Part shown: positions 23,461-34,824 of the stretch, piece by piece | How positions within the stretch are numbered: position 1 is the first letter of the stretch | Layout: every line of letters begins with the position of its first letter | Origin: Heliocybe sulcata | Lineage: Eukaryota; Basidiomycota; Agaricomycetes; Gloeophyllales; Gloeophyllaceae | Assembly (NCBI GenBank): GCA_004369045.1 | Contig: ML213504.1 | Coordinates: 159,653-223,652, forward strand | Direction of reading: 5' to 3' | Length of the DNA: 64,000 bases | The notes under the pieces: generated by a model | Told to the model about the DNA's origin: nothing | Database searches by the model: none | The model's input: only the letters and a program-made list of their open reading frames with translations | Made by a program: the position numbers and the translations under genes

Positions 23461-23573
23461 AGCAGAGGTCAACGAGCACTGCAACTGGACTTTGCAAGGA
23501 AAATGTTGCCGGCGGCTCGAGTCGGACAGCGATCGGACAGTTAAGCGCCGGCATCGATCTCGCTTGCACCACG
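23461..23573. promoter_or_regulatory. Very short divergent promoter, Utp8-like / gephyrin-like
   Basis: Only 113 bp lie between the two ATG codons, so both 5' UTRs and the core promoters must fit here or overlap the coding regions. Confidence 0.55.
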
Positions 23574-25935
23574 ATGGCCTCACCCATTCGCGTAGCAGTC
23601 CTTACCAGTAATGTCTTTCGCGCCTGCGAGCTTCATCTTGAAACTCATAAGCTATTCTTGTTACGTTAATCTATACCAGTCAGCGACACAGCGTCTGCGG
23701 ACACGACTGCAGACAAGTCCGGGCCAACCATCCGTGAAATCTTGACCAGCCAAGGATTCCAATGCGGGCACCATGATATTGTACCAGATGACGAGAGGAA
23801 GATTAAGAGCGCGGTGCTGGGGTGGGTGGCGAAAGGGGAGGTGGATTGGATTGTGACCACTGGAGGGACGGGGTTCGGCGTGAGGGATCGTACACCAGAG
23901 GTCCGTGCTCTCTTAACACGCAATATAGAGGAAAGCTGAAGTGGAATTAGGCCATCACCCCTCTGCTTGATCGTCATGCTCCCGGATTGGTACACCTGAT
24001 GATTTCGGGCAGCCTTGCACATACGGCGATGGCTGCACTTGCCCGTCCGGTCGCAGGGACAATTGGCAACACTCTTGTCGTGACCTTACCTGGTTCTGTG
24101 AAAGCTGTCAAAGAGAACCTGGAAGCGCTGCTACATAAGGGTCTGGTAGGCCATGTCATTGAGCTGATCGGAGGAGGTAGTGGTAGGGGCGTGCACAGTC
24201 AGTTGGCGAAGGAGGGGACGACTGCCTTCTCGGGAGAGGGCGGGCACGCTCATGGACATCACCTCCATCATCACCACCATGACCATGGACACCAAGCCCC
24301 AGTGCCGAGGAGTGTCTTGTCGCATGATCCTTCTCTCCCTGGTAAGTCTCCTCTGCATTGTGGCAGTCGCTGCAGTTATCATCACATGCGCGTATATAGC
24401 CTCAGCACGCCACCGCGAATCTCCGTTTCCTATCATTCCTCTTTCAGAGGCCCTCAAACTGGTCATGGAGAACATTAAGCCTCTCGGGGCTTTCAAAACG
24501 AAGGTACGCAACGCATATACGCAGGTCACGTACCATGTTAATATGTCTCATTATGATCCTGTTAGGTAACACCCGCTTTGAAAGGCCATGTCTTGGCCGA
24601 AGATGTATACGCACCACAAGATGTCCCCACTACGTATACTACGAGCGTAGATGGGTACGCCCTCAGATGTAAGCTCTGCGACTTCATGTCGCCTTCCCCT
24701 CGATTCTCATCCCTCCTAAGCCATTGACCCACCCGGGACTTACCCGGTCCTTACCTCCACCAACCATCGCGTGAGCGACCTCCTGCCCGAACGGACAATT
24801 TACCGAATTAACACTGGTGCGCCTCTTCCCGTGGGCGCTGACACGGTCATCATGGTCGAGGATACTCGGCTCGCAAGCACAGTGGACGATGAGAGCAAGG
24901 AGGAGAAGGAGGTGGAGACGCTCGCACAGGTGCCCAAGGGGGAGAACGTAAGGGCGCCCGGAAGTGATGTGGAGAAGGGGGAGAAGGTCTTGAGTAGAGG
25001 GGCAGTCATCAGAGCAGGTGGAGGCGAAGTGGGGACGCTTGCGTTCGTGGGAAGGAAGGAGGTGGAGGTATACAAAAAGCCTCGGGTAGCTATACTCAGT
25101 ACCGGCAACGAAATCCTCGATATTCAGAGTCAAGCGCAAGGTCCAGAACAGGAGTGGGGCGGCATTTGGGACACCAACCGTCCATCCCTGCATGCCACAC
25201 TCGAAGGCATGGGCTACGAGATCGTCGATCTAGGTATCGTGCGGGACGAGTACGCATTCCTCCTCTCTACTCTTCGCCGTGCACTCAGTCCTTTCTTCTT
25301 CTCAGCATCGACGCGCACAAATCCGCCATAGCGCGCGGCCTCGCCGACGCCGATATTCTTCTGAGTACGGGCGGGACCTCCATGGGTCCCTCGGATCTCC
25401 TGAAGCCAATTATCGAGCGCGATTTCAATGGAACAATTCATTTTGGCAGAGTCGCCGTGAAGCCGGGGAAGCCCACTACGTTCGCGACTGTTAACGAGAA
25501 ACCGGTCTTTGCGCTTCCTGGAAATCCGGCGAGCGCGCTTGTCTGCTTCAATGTGTTTGTGGTACCTGCGTTGAGAAGGATGGGCGGATGGGAAGCTGCG
25601 AGATGTCAGCTGCCGAGAGTGAAAGTACAGGTCTGTTATGGATCTTTCTATGTATCTCGTATCGTCCACTGAATTTTAGGGTACTATAGATCCAGTCGCC
25701 TATGCGCCTAGACCCCCGGCCAGAATACCACCGCGTGGTGCTCAGGAGTTCCTTGACAAGTGATGGGCCTACCGTTTTGAAGGCTTATAGCACGGGCGGA
25801 CAGCGCTCCAGCCGTATGTCAAGTCTGAGCGGAGCGAATGGGCTTGTGGCCTTGCCTGGTGGGCAAGGCGAGCTGAAGCAGGGGGCTTGCGTAGACGCGG
25901 TGATTATTGGGGAGATTGAAAGGGACGAGGAGTAA
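23574..25935 (+). CDS. Two-domain molybdenum cofactor synthesis enzyme (gephyrin/Cnx1 type)
   Basis: Eight exons (23574-23607, 23680-23900, 23951-24341, 24400-24503, 24566-24668, 24721-25249, 25306-25630, 25696-25935) sum to 648 residues. The N-terminal 170 residues are a MogA/G domain (AVLTISDTAS, TTGGTGFGVRDRTPEA, GSLAHTAMAALARP), the molybdopterin adenylyltransferase. The C-terminal 400 are MoeA/E-like (TTSVDGYALRS, INTGAPLPVGADTVIMVEDT, LSTGGTSMG, FALPGNPASALV), the molybdenum insertase. The order G then E follows gephyrin, not plant Cnx1. The two halves are linked by a His-rich stretch at about residues 190-206 (HAHGHHLHHHHHDHGHQ). The molybdenum cofactor serves nitrate reductase and sulfite oxidase. 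One short acceptor choice (exon 8) is uncertain. Confidence 0.92.
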
Positions 25936-26078
25936 TTCAGAAGCAAGAAGATCCAGAAGGTAATGTACATTGAAGAGTGTAATATTGACGAAAAGCACGA
26001 GAACCGGAAGTCAACGAGAACGTCAGTACTGTTCGCATAGCAGACCCAATATCAAATTCTCAAAATGCATGATCGGCC

Positions 26079-28484
26079 TCACTCAGGATATACGAACAGA
26101 TTGCAGGTGCGGTAGTGGGCCGTGACCTCTCGAGCTATGTCTTCTTGCCGCAGCGATTGAATGATCATATTGCCGCAGCGATAGCAGAAGTGCCTAATGA
26201 TAATTGGGAGTCAGTATTCGATATTCAAGCCTCGAGATGCCTCAAGCTCAAGCCCTGTCCGTAAGGCAATACTCACGTGTTGCAGCTTGGTGTAGGACAC
26301 TGATGCGCAAATGATTATGGCGAATATAGTAAAGACCGCAGGGAAGGCACTCACTGTCATATGGTTGCAACCACTTGTCTTCTCCGTTGGGGTGTTGCAT
26401 CCTGAGAAAACACGAGCATCAGTTACAGACATTCCCGAAGGTAGAGAGTCGCCAACCAGGACAGATCTTCCACCCACGCTGTTGCATCAGGTTCTGAAGC
26501 TCGGTCGATCCATCGCAGGAGTGCTTGTCTCCGTCCAAAGCCGCTTCCTGCGAGCACCGTTTGCACCACGTATATTGACAACCGAACAATGGACATGTGA
26601 TGATCTCTGCTTCCTTGTACTCCTGCTTGTCAACGAACACTGACTTCTCGCAGCTGGAGAAGCAGGTTACTATGTGCATACGGTGACGGTGGTGTCCATA
26701 CCTTCGGCAATGTATCAAGATAGAGAAGGCTGTCATTTCGAACTCCATAAAGGTCTCGAATTCCTCTTCGGTCAAGCCAAGTTGTTGAGCCAGCAAATTG
26801 CTAATCACTGTTTCTCTGCGTGAGACGGGCTTCCTCAGTGGTCTAAGATGCTCACCTCTTCCTTCGTTGTCTTTCTCCGTCATGCAGACTGGACATAAAA
26901 TCGGGAATCGACCTTCTTGGAGTTTGGAGCGGACGTGCCCTCTGAGGCACTCCGTGCAGATCAAGTGCTTGCAAGAATCGAGTGGTGCAACGTAGTCCAG
27001 CGGTATGGTCTCCAGACAAACCATGCAGTCGAAGGTAGGCTGCACGGTATCTTGTAGCTCCTCCATCACCGTTCGAAGACGGACGTCCTCCATATCGAAT
27101 TCGAGTTGCATCTGGATAGCGTAGTCAAGGTCTTCATCCTCCTGGCTCGCGATGCCTGCGACGTCGTCTGGAACCTTGCCAGAATCTGCAACTGCGGGGG
27201 ATCTCGGCGGATCTCCCTTGCGGTCATCTGATGACCCAACCACCGCACTGAAAGAAGAGATGAATCCTCTTATACCTATACTTCTCGGGATTTCGGGCGC
27301 TTTGCCTTTGCTAGATTGGCTCGTCTTGCTGGATTGACCAGTGCGCTGGTTAGCGGGATGACGGGACCGCTCTTGCTGCCTCCTCAGCGCCTGTAGCTCA
27401 GTCTGCAGTCGCTGAACGTCTCTGCCGAGGCGGACATTGTCCGACGTGAGTGAGTCATTGCGTGACTGCAGACTGACCACCTCCGCTTTCAGTGCCAGAG
27501 ACGACACGCTGGCTTCCATCAAAGACTCCATCCAGTCCGCCGGGATGTCCGGGATATCCCTCGCGACGAAGACATGCCCAGAGTACTGCGCCAGCATCTG
27601 GGCTTCCCACTGAATGCTACTGTCCCGTAGGAGCTGGCGATCATATGGGAGAAGCTCGGCAAGATATTCCGCGGTTCTCTTCAAAGACGTGTCGAACGTG
27701 AAAGCAGCCCCGGCGGGGTACTTTGGTCGCGGGTGCGAGTCGAATGTCACGAAGACGGCTTGCTCTTCCACGGGAATGATCATGCACACCAGGATTTCAG
27801 GCGGTCTAGTAATGACCACGGCGGCGGCAGGTTCACTGGTCGCAGGCTTTGCACGTCTACACAGAGCGTTAGGAAAGTCTTGTAGTCCTCGGACGAGCAT
27901 GATACTCACTGCAGGAGCTCTGAGAGGAGTCTGACGTTCGTGGCCGAATATTCTTTGTCTTTCAGTGCGAGGGTCTTGGCAAATATGGGCGCCCCAGATA
28001 TCTCTTCAACTTCCAAATGAGACGAGTTGGACCAAGACTGGCATATGCCTAGTATATTCTGGTTGAAATAATAAGCGCGTCGTAATCGATCCGACTGACC
28101 ACCAACGCCTACCTGCAAGGTCGCCCGTTCCATTATGGACTCAAGGAGCGCCGTTCCCTGCAGTCCGTTCTTGGACTTCCCCAGGATAATCCTAGCGCAG
28201 TTGAGCGCCGCCAGTCCGCAAGCAGACGTGCCTCCTCCGGTGCGTCCGTACTGGCTGCTCCCGGGAAAGGTCACCACACGCTGCCTGCCCTGCAGCACCT
28301 CTTGTGCAATCTCGTGTCTCTCGGTCTCGGTGCAGTACTGTCTTAACGTATCCGTCTGCATAGTGGGGGAGGGAATGAGACGCGCGTTTTGCATTGCATT
28401 AATTGCTGCAGCTTTAAGTTCTTGTTCACCTCGTGTGATTGCACTGCTTCCCAGCTTCGGCCTATTCATATACAGGCGCCGCAT
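26079..28484 (-). CDS. RBR-type E3 ubiquitin ligase
   Basis: Eight exons (28484-28113, 28058-27910, 27856-26856, 26813-26702, 26653-26457, 26401-26355, 26299-26277, 26193-26079) sum to 671 residues. RING1 near residues 450-510 has CMVC, CKHLICTEC and CPVC. An IBR region follows (ITCPLFGCQYTWCKRC). RING2 reads CPGCNTPTEKTSGCNHMTC, then CNTHFCYRCG, closely like the parkin/ARIH RING2. The Cys in SGCNHM, about residue 622, is the expected catalytic thioester cysteine. A coiled coil (residues 300-330) precedes RING1. The first 200 residues carry an ordered region with GGGTSACGLAALNCAR. Exon 7 is a 23-nt microexon supplying CPTPSCN. Convergent with the molybdenum gene, 143 bp apart. Confidence 0.9.
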
Positions 28485-29015
28485 AGGCCTAGAATTTGGT
28501 GATAGCTCAATGGTTAACTGAGTGCTCCTCGTGATTGAAATGATAAGGGATCCATGCAGACATCTTGCGCAACTTGCAATTGGCCTTGAGCACCCTACGT
28601 TTGGCTAGCTGCGCCTGCGCACACTGCAGATATCATTGGTCCGTCAATGGAATTCAAACAGGTCAGCGTTGAGTCAGGGAATAGTCGCTCAATTGGGTTC
28701 TCAGATATTGTGGCCTCCCTGCCAGGTCCCTAGAGTGAGTCGAACCTGTGGCTCTCGATTTGTGCTCTCGATTTGTGGGGAATGACAGTCGTCCATAGAG
28801 TAAGCAAGCTGGACAGGCCGCTTGTCTGGATTCAAAAGGTAAAGCAGGAACCTCCTCAAGGAAAGCATTTGGACGGGATCAAACCTCTAATTTCTGAGAA
28901 ACAATGCAGCGATTGCAATAATGATCAGAAGTCCGAACAAGAAAGTACGTTTTAACGGAATTGAACCGTCATTGTTGAAGCGTGTTCAGAGGGGATCGAA
29001 CCCTCGGTTATAGTG
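28485..29015. other. RBR upstream region with degenerate tRNA-like arms
   Basis: Plus-strand GATAGCTCAATGGTTAACTG (28501-28520) matches a tRNA D-arm/A-box. On the minus strand, T-arm/B-box-like sequences occur around 28730-28750 (GGTTCGACTCACTCTAGGGA), 28870-28885 (GAGGTTTGATCCCG), 28955-28972 (ACGGTTCAATTCCGT) and 28987-29005 (GAGGGTTCGATCCCCTC). None folds into a full cloverleaf. They look like decayed tRNA copies or tRNA-derived fragments next to the intact tRNA-His. A short tandem GCTCTCGATTTGT repeat lies at about 28751-28776. Confidence 0.5.
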
Positions 29016-29099
29016 TGTCCCTAGCGTGAGTTGAACACGCGGCTTCACGGCGTCCCTATTGACCACAACGTGATGATTTAACCACTAATCGATAGGGAC
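29016..29099 (-). tRNA. tRNA-His (GTG) with 12-nt intron
   Basis: Read on the minus strand, a complete cloverleaf forms. Acceptor GTCCCTA pairs with TAGGGAC (7 of 7), the D stem is GATT/AATC, the anticodon stem is TCACG/CGTGA, and the T stem GCGTG/CACGC has loop TTCAACT. The anticodon loop is TTGTGGC once a 12-nt intron (TCAATAGGGACG) is removed at the canonical position after base 37. The anticodon GTG specifies histidine and the discriminator is A, as in fungal tRNA-His. The genome also encodes a G just before position 1. Confidence 0.85.
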
Positions 29100-29207
29100 C
29101 GGCAAAGAGGTTAGTGTTAGTATATATAACCTTCATAGCTGCCTCGGAGAGGCCCTTCCAGTCTGGGGAAACACCGATCACTATAGCATGTCCCAGCACT
29201 GTACTTC

Positions 29208-30614
29208 ATGGCCAGGACTCGCTCCAGCCGTTTGATCTCTTCTGCACATAAGGATGCTTCTATTCCGGCCCAGGAACTCTCAGCCATAGCGTTGGAACCG
29301 GGGAGTAACGGGTCGGAAACCGAGGGTAGTAACGAAGTGGAGGTGGGCCCCAGCTGGTTCAAGTTGATATATGTCGTGGTCCGTCCACTAACGTTACTGT
29401 CTCGCAGCGGTACCTGTCTAAGGCGCAAGCAGGCCTTAGGAGACTGAAAGAGCAGTATAGTGCTCTGAAAACTGAGAATGAGGAGCTTAAGGCTGAGGTA
29501 GACAAGCTGCTTGAAGCGCAGGACGTTTCGATACAGCCGAAAAGAGGGAAGAAGGGAGGCCCGACTGCTGCGACTCTCCAGGCAGAGATTCGGAAATTGA
29601 AGCGAGACGTTCATTCCTTAGAAGGTGTGAGTATCGTATAACTCTTCAGCGACCTCCCGAACTCATGTCCAATTGTAGACGAGAGAGAAACTTAAGAAAA
29701 GGGTCAAACAGGTGTGTGTCATTTGACTGGATAGCAATTTGCGATGAAGCCAACCTAGGGTCCTTCTAGCTGGAAGTGAAGGAAGCGAAACGTGAGGCAG
29801 CCGAGTTGAATGACGAGGCAGAAGATACAGCAGATGATTCTGCACACCACATGAGAAAGGTGTGTCCGTGACCACGTACATCTGCTCCATGGTGTCATGT
29901 TAAGGGCACAACAGCTGCTAAGAACATTTCAAGATTTGATATCAGAAACCGTACTGGCCGAGGACGAAGAGTGCATCATATGTATGGAGAAACTGAAGCC
30001 AGAGGAGGCTTCCAGGTGCGTTCAAATCCCCATCATGAAATCAAGGTCTCTTACACTCTTAACATAGCTTTCCATGTGAACACGTTGTCTGCAATACTTG
30101 TCTCCCGCAAATCGCACCCGGCTCTGAGGTCATTAACTGCCCTCAGTGCAGAACTCAGTGGAAGAAAACGGACATAGAAACCGTACATAGGACGGCTTCA
30201 CAGCAGTGGGATGCACTGATGGAGATAGCGAAGAGGTGGGCAAAGATGGATCACCGACGAGAAGTGAGCTCGAGCGAGGAGGAAGACGAGGAGAATTTCA
30301 TAGATGACGGGCAGACGGAAGCTACGTACGTGTCTTTATTCTATGCTCAGCGGTGGGACTGAATCAAGCCCCCACCGCCCAGCGAGGATCCGAGAGACGT
30401 CGAGCAGGAGTCTGCACTGTCCGCGTTGGAGAGTGCTCCTGAACCTGCCCATCCCCGATCTTCCACAAGTATGCCCGCCACGCCGCCACCTTCTGCTCCA
30501 GATCCTGTACCGGCGGTCCCATCAACATCATATCTGCAATCTCCGACCGCGGACAAACGAAAAAGGATGCAGGAGTTGGCAGAGCAGCGGAAGCGAAAGA
30601 AAGGACCTCGGTAG
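29208..30614 (+). CDS. C3HC4 RING-finger protein with coiled coil
   Basis: Seven exons (29208-29342, 29408-29626, 29679-29711, 29770-29859, 29915-30015, 30068-30329, 30369-30614) give about 361 residues. A Ser-rich head is followed by a long coiled coil (residues 46-150; RLKEQYSALKTENEELKAEV). A RING follows at about residues 175-225: EECIICMEKL, PCEHVVCNTC and NCPQCRTQW. The tail is acidic (SSSEEEDEENF), then Pro-rich, and ends with a basic helix (KRKRMQELAEQRKRKKGPR) that may be a nuclear signal. This suggests an E3 ubiquitin ligase with a dimerising coiled coil. The substrate is unknown. The donor of exon 6 (GTGTCT) was chosen to keep frame. Confidence 0.82.
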
Positions 30615-30907
30615 ATTATTCTGACTAAAACTCCTTCCCATACTGAGGCAATGTATGTGTTTTCGTGCAAGGAGACTCGACTCGACGCCGCAGTGTAGTC
30701 GAGCGCTAGTATAGTCTGAAAATGCAGTTCCCACCGCTCGCGCAGCGTCGCCTAGGATTGACAGCACCTGTGCCGGCGAAGGCGTAATTGAACAGAAAGC
30801 AAGGGGTAGAGAGTACCTTAGGGAAGAGCACGAGTCTAAGGCAGACACGCGTGAGAACTTCATGCTGCTTCTTCACAGCTTCACCTTGCAGTCTCTATCC
30901 TCTCGCA

Positions 30908-33900
30908 ATGATCACCTTCAAACCTCTGTCGGGCGCGGCGAGGTCCTCCAAGACAATACCGCTGGCGTACCTGCTGCAGGTCGACGATGTCCGTATATTG
31001 TTGGACTGTGGTTCCCCGGACTGGTGCCCAGAAGCATCCTCCTCTGCGGTTAAGACGGAAGATATCGAGGAACGTGTATATCACTGGGAGCAATATTGCG
31101 ACGCGTTGAAGGAGTGAGTATTGTGAATTCGAGGATCCTGAGTGTTCGACCTAACGGCTCTGCAGATGTGCACCCTCCGTCGACCTGGTACTGCTGTCAC
31201 ACGGAGACCTTGCTCACTCGGGATTCTACGCGTATGCGTACGCGAGATGGGGTCTGAAAGCACCGGCATATACAACTCTTCCGGTACAGGCTATGGGGCG
31301 CATCGCTGCTGCGGAGGACGTGGATGGGGTACGGGATGAGGAAGATGTCGGGGAAGGCGATGGAGAACAGGAAGGAGAGGGCAATGCTATGGACGAGACT
31401 GCTGATTCCGAACCGACAAAAGGCAAGACAATTAAGAAGTATATCGCGACCGTTCAAGAAGTGCATGAAGCCTTTGACTCTATTAACGTCCTCCGATATT
31501 CCCAACCGTGTCACTTGCAAGGTAGTCTAAGGAAAATATCATTTAAGTGTTCCAAACTGAGAGCACTCTAGGAAAATGTCAGGGCTTGACGATCACACCC
31601 TTCAATGCTGGTCACTCTCTTGGAGGAACAATATGGAAGATCCGGTCGCCGTCCGCTGGTACTATCCTCTATGCCGTGGACATGAACCATATGAAGGAAA
31701 GGCATCTGGACGGGACCGTTCTCATGCGACAAGCAGCTGGCGGTGTCTTCGAACCTCTTGCTCGTCCTGACTTGCTAATCACCGACGCTGAGCGCGCCAA
31801 TGTCCTCAGTAGTCGTAGAAAGGATCGTGATGCTGCCCTCATAGGTGCGCAGTTTAGCGCAACGAGACAACCATTCTTGCCGTTGACCCTTCTGTCCAGA
31901 TACGATCACCACTACACTTTCGTCACGACACTCAGTACTTATGCCGTGCGACTCGTCCACTCGCGTCTTGGAGCTATTGGTGCTGCTCGATCAGGCGTGG
32001 AACTACTCGCGACTTAGATTCCCCATCTGCTTCCTCTCACGCACCGGTCGCGAAATGCTGACATTCGTACGGAGTATGATGGAATGGTTAGGCGGGACTG
32101 TGAATAAGGAGGATGTCGGCGAGGACGGTACAAGTAGAAGCCAGCATCAGAACAAAAGGAAGAGAGGTGAGGACGATGGAGATGAAGACGCCTTGGGTGC
32201 GTTCGCCCTTAGATTCAGGTAAGGCACGGACAAACTCAACAAGTATTTTTGTACTGAGAAATCGAATAGGCACCTGGAGATATTTCCGAGTCCCCAGCAT
32301 CTGATGCAGACTTACTCCTCAAAAGACCCGAAACTGATTCTTGCTGTACCGGCCTCGTTGTCTCATGGTCCTTCTCGGATTGTATTCTCTGAGTTCGCTG
32401 CTATACCCGACAATGTCGTGCTCTTGACTGGCCGGAGTGAGGAAGGAACACTAGGAGGTCTTTTGTTCGATATGTGGAATACTGCACAGCGTGACGACAG
32501 CAAATGGGATAAAGGAAAAATCGGAAGCAACATCATGATGGATGGTGTTCTTCATATGAAGGTACGACCCTGTGGCTGTACAAATCCGTCGTTGAACACC
32601 CTCATCTGACTTCCTACCTCGACAGATGAACAACAAAGTCCCGCTACAGGGTGCCGAACTCGAAGAGTTCCTCCAAAAACAGCGAGCCGCTCAGGAAAAA
32701 GAAGCTGCTCAGCAGGCTGCCATGCAACGTACCCAGCGGCTTCTGGAAGCGGACGAAGACGATACCGAGGATGAGGATGAGGATGAAGATGAAGATGATG
32801 AGAACGAAGTAGTGCTATCGCTGGGCGACGAGATGGACATGAGTGGCGATCTGCAAGGTCCTACGAATGGCCTTCTTGAGCCGGGCAGTGGGCCTGTGCG
32901 GGGCAAGGCTACCCAAGGCGGAGATGCCGACTGGACGCTGGACGCCGATGAAGGTGTTACGAAGCAGCTGTCCTTCGATATTTACCTGAAGGGTAACGTT
33001 TCGAAGGCGACGTCCTTCTTCAAGAAGGACGGTGGGCAGAGTCAGAGGTTCAGGATGTTCCCGTACGTGGAGAAGAAGAGGAGAGTGGACGAGTATGGGG
33101 AAACCATTGATGTGGGGATGTGGTTGAGGAAGAGTAAGGTGTTTGAGGAGGAGGACCCGTCAGAGGATTTGAAGAGGAAGCAGGTGGAAGAGGAGGCTAA
33201 GGTAGTTGTCGATCTGATGTGAGTGACAACTCATTGCTGATCTACCCTACAGAAAACTCCACCGGAGCCGCCGTCCAAGTTTGTTACGACTGAGATTGAA
33301 GTGCAGTTGGCTTGTCGCCTGCTGTTTATTGACTTGGAAGGCTTGAATGACGGACGGGCTGTGAAAACCATCGTGCCTCAAGTGAACCCGCGCAAGATGG
33401 TATGTCGACTATGGCAAGTCTTCCTGTGCAATACTAACCTGTCTTTGTAGATCATTGTCCATGGTCGAGAGGAGTCGACGAATGAACTAATTGATGCGTG
33501 CGCGAATATCCGAGCGATGACGAAGGATATATACGCTCCGGTTACTTTCGAGACCGTCCGAATTGGTCAGCAGACGCAGAGTTTCTCGATTTCGCTCAGC
33601 GAGGAACTGCTGGCGTCTACAAAACTGTCAAGGGTATGCCCGTGTCCTAAAAGGTTATCCGGAAAGCTGACGGTCTTGCCGTGTTTCAGTTCGAAGACAA
33701 CGAAGTCGGCTACGTGACCGGGCGTATCACAATCCATGCTGGTTCTACGATCCCTACTCTCGAACAAGCATCGAGCAACGCTTCCACCCGTAGCAACGTT
33801 GCACAAAAGCTGGTCTCTACGGGACACCGCACACTGGGAGCACGTTCGCAACTTACCTTGCCTCATTCGACCATGATTGGCGAATTGAAACTGACGGCTC

Positions 33901-34133
33901 TGAAATCCCGACTGACGTCAGTCGGGATCGCTGCAGAATTGGTGGGCGAAGGTGTGCTTATGTGCGGCAAGAGGAGGGGAGGTGGCAGGGTGGACAATGC
34001 CCTGGGTATGGAGGATATGGTCGCCGTTCGGAAGACTGCACGAGGGAAGGTGGAGCTTGAGGGGTCCGCGAGTGAGGTGTATTACACTGTCAGGAAGGAG
34101 ATTTATGGGCTGCACGCGTTAGTGGCCGCTTAG
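30908..34133 (+). CDS. CFT2: CPSF100/Cft2 subunit of the cleavage and polyadenylation factor
   Basis: A multi-exon gene (at least eight exons) encoding about 930-950 residues. The start MITFKPLSGAARSS and LLQVDDVRILLDCGSP begin a metallo-beta-lactamase/beta-CASP fold. NAGHSLGGTIWKI, YAVDMNHMKERHLDG, FLSRTGREMLTFVRSMMEW and LTGRSEEGTLGGLLFDMW are typical of CPSF100. The zinc-binding HxHxDH of CPSF73 is replaced by LLSHGDLAHSG, as expected for the catalytically dead paralogue. An acidic run (DEDEDEDEDDEN at about 32780) and the C-terminal region (LLFIDLEGLNDGRAVK) complete it. It acts in mRNA 3' end formation in the nucleus. Confidence 0.93.
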
Positions 34134-34824
34134 GTCGGCTGATACTGCATCTCTATAGCGTTCTCTCGTGAAAAATAATATTATACGACTGTTGTTAGAT
34201 TCAGATTGCCATGTGATGCTTTCGGGACGGTATTCATTCTGCTGAGCGATCCCGGGTCGGGAATATGATCTTAAATTTTGAAAGTTGCCCGTCTGAACAG
34301 TGGTCGGGGATTAATGCTAGCCGACCCCGAAGCATCCAGCGTTCTGAGACATTCAATGATCAACCACTACTTCTCCATTACTTAGCGGGTCAAGAAATTA
34401 CTTTAACCCTAGCATCGGTTGCAAATGTTAGGATACCGACGTCCTAGCCAAGGCGTCAATCTTTCTTTAGGAATGGCAAGACAATCTCATTATACAACGT
34501 GCAATAGAGACGTCCAAGAAGTTCAAATGCTTGAAGAGTCGATATCTCGATTTCACAGGACCTGCAATCCCCCTGCGTTCCCGATATGATGCTGGCATGC
34601 CGCAGGCTCAGCGTCAACCTAGGTCGTCTTCGCAGATAGATAAATCATGCATCACCTTCTCCTCATCTTCCGTTGAATAATATTGCACATGGGAAGTGGC
34701 ATTATTAGATCACAGGACCTACAACAGAAGGCACGAACACTCGGCCGATCCCCGACATCTGTAATGTGAGATATATAAAGCCTGTTATCAGTCCAGCGCG
34801 CCCACATACTGGCCACCACCCGCT
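34134..34824. other. Intergenic and alcohol dehydrogenase promoter
   Basis: AT-rich, no gene found. It contains the dehydrogenase TATA box at 34771-34780. Confidence 0.5.
34771..34780 (+). promoter_or_regulatory. TATA box of the alcohol dehydrogenase gene
   Basis: ATATATAAAG lies about 45-55 bp upstream of the ATG at 34825, a usual position for fungal genes with short leaders and strong or inducible expression. Confidence 0.6.

Noticed and set aside
28485-29015. Additional functional tRNA genes
   Set aside because: Only isolated arms are present; no second complete cloverleaf could be drawn.
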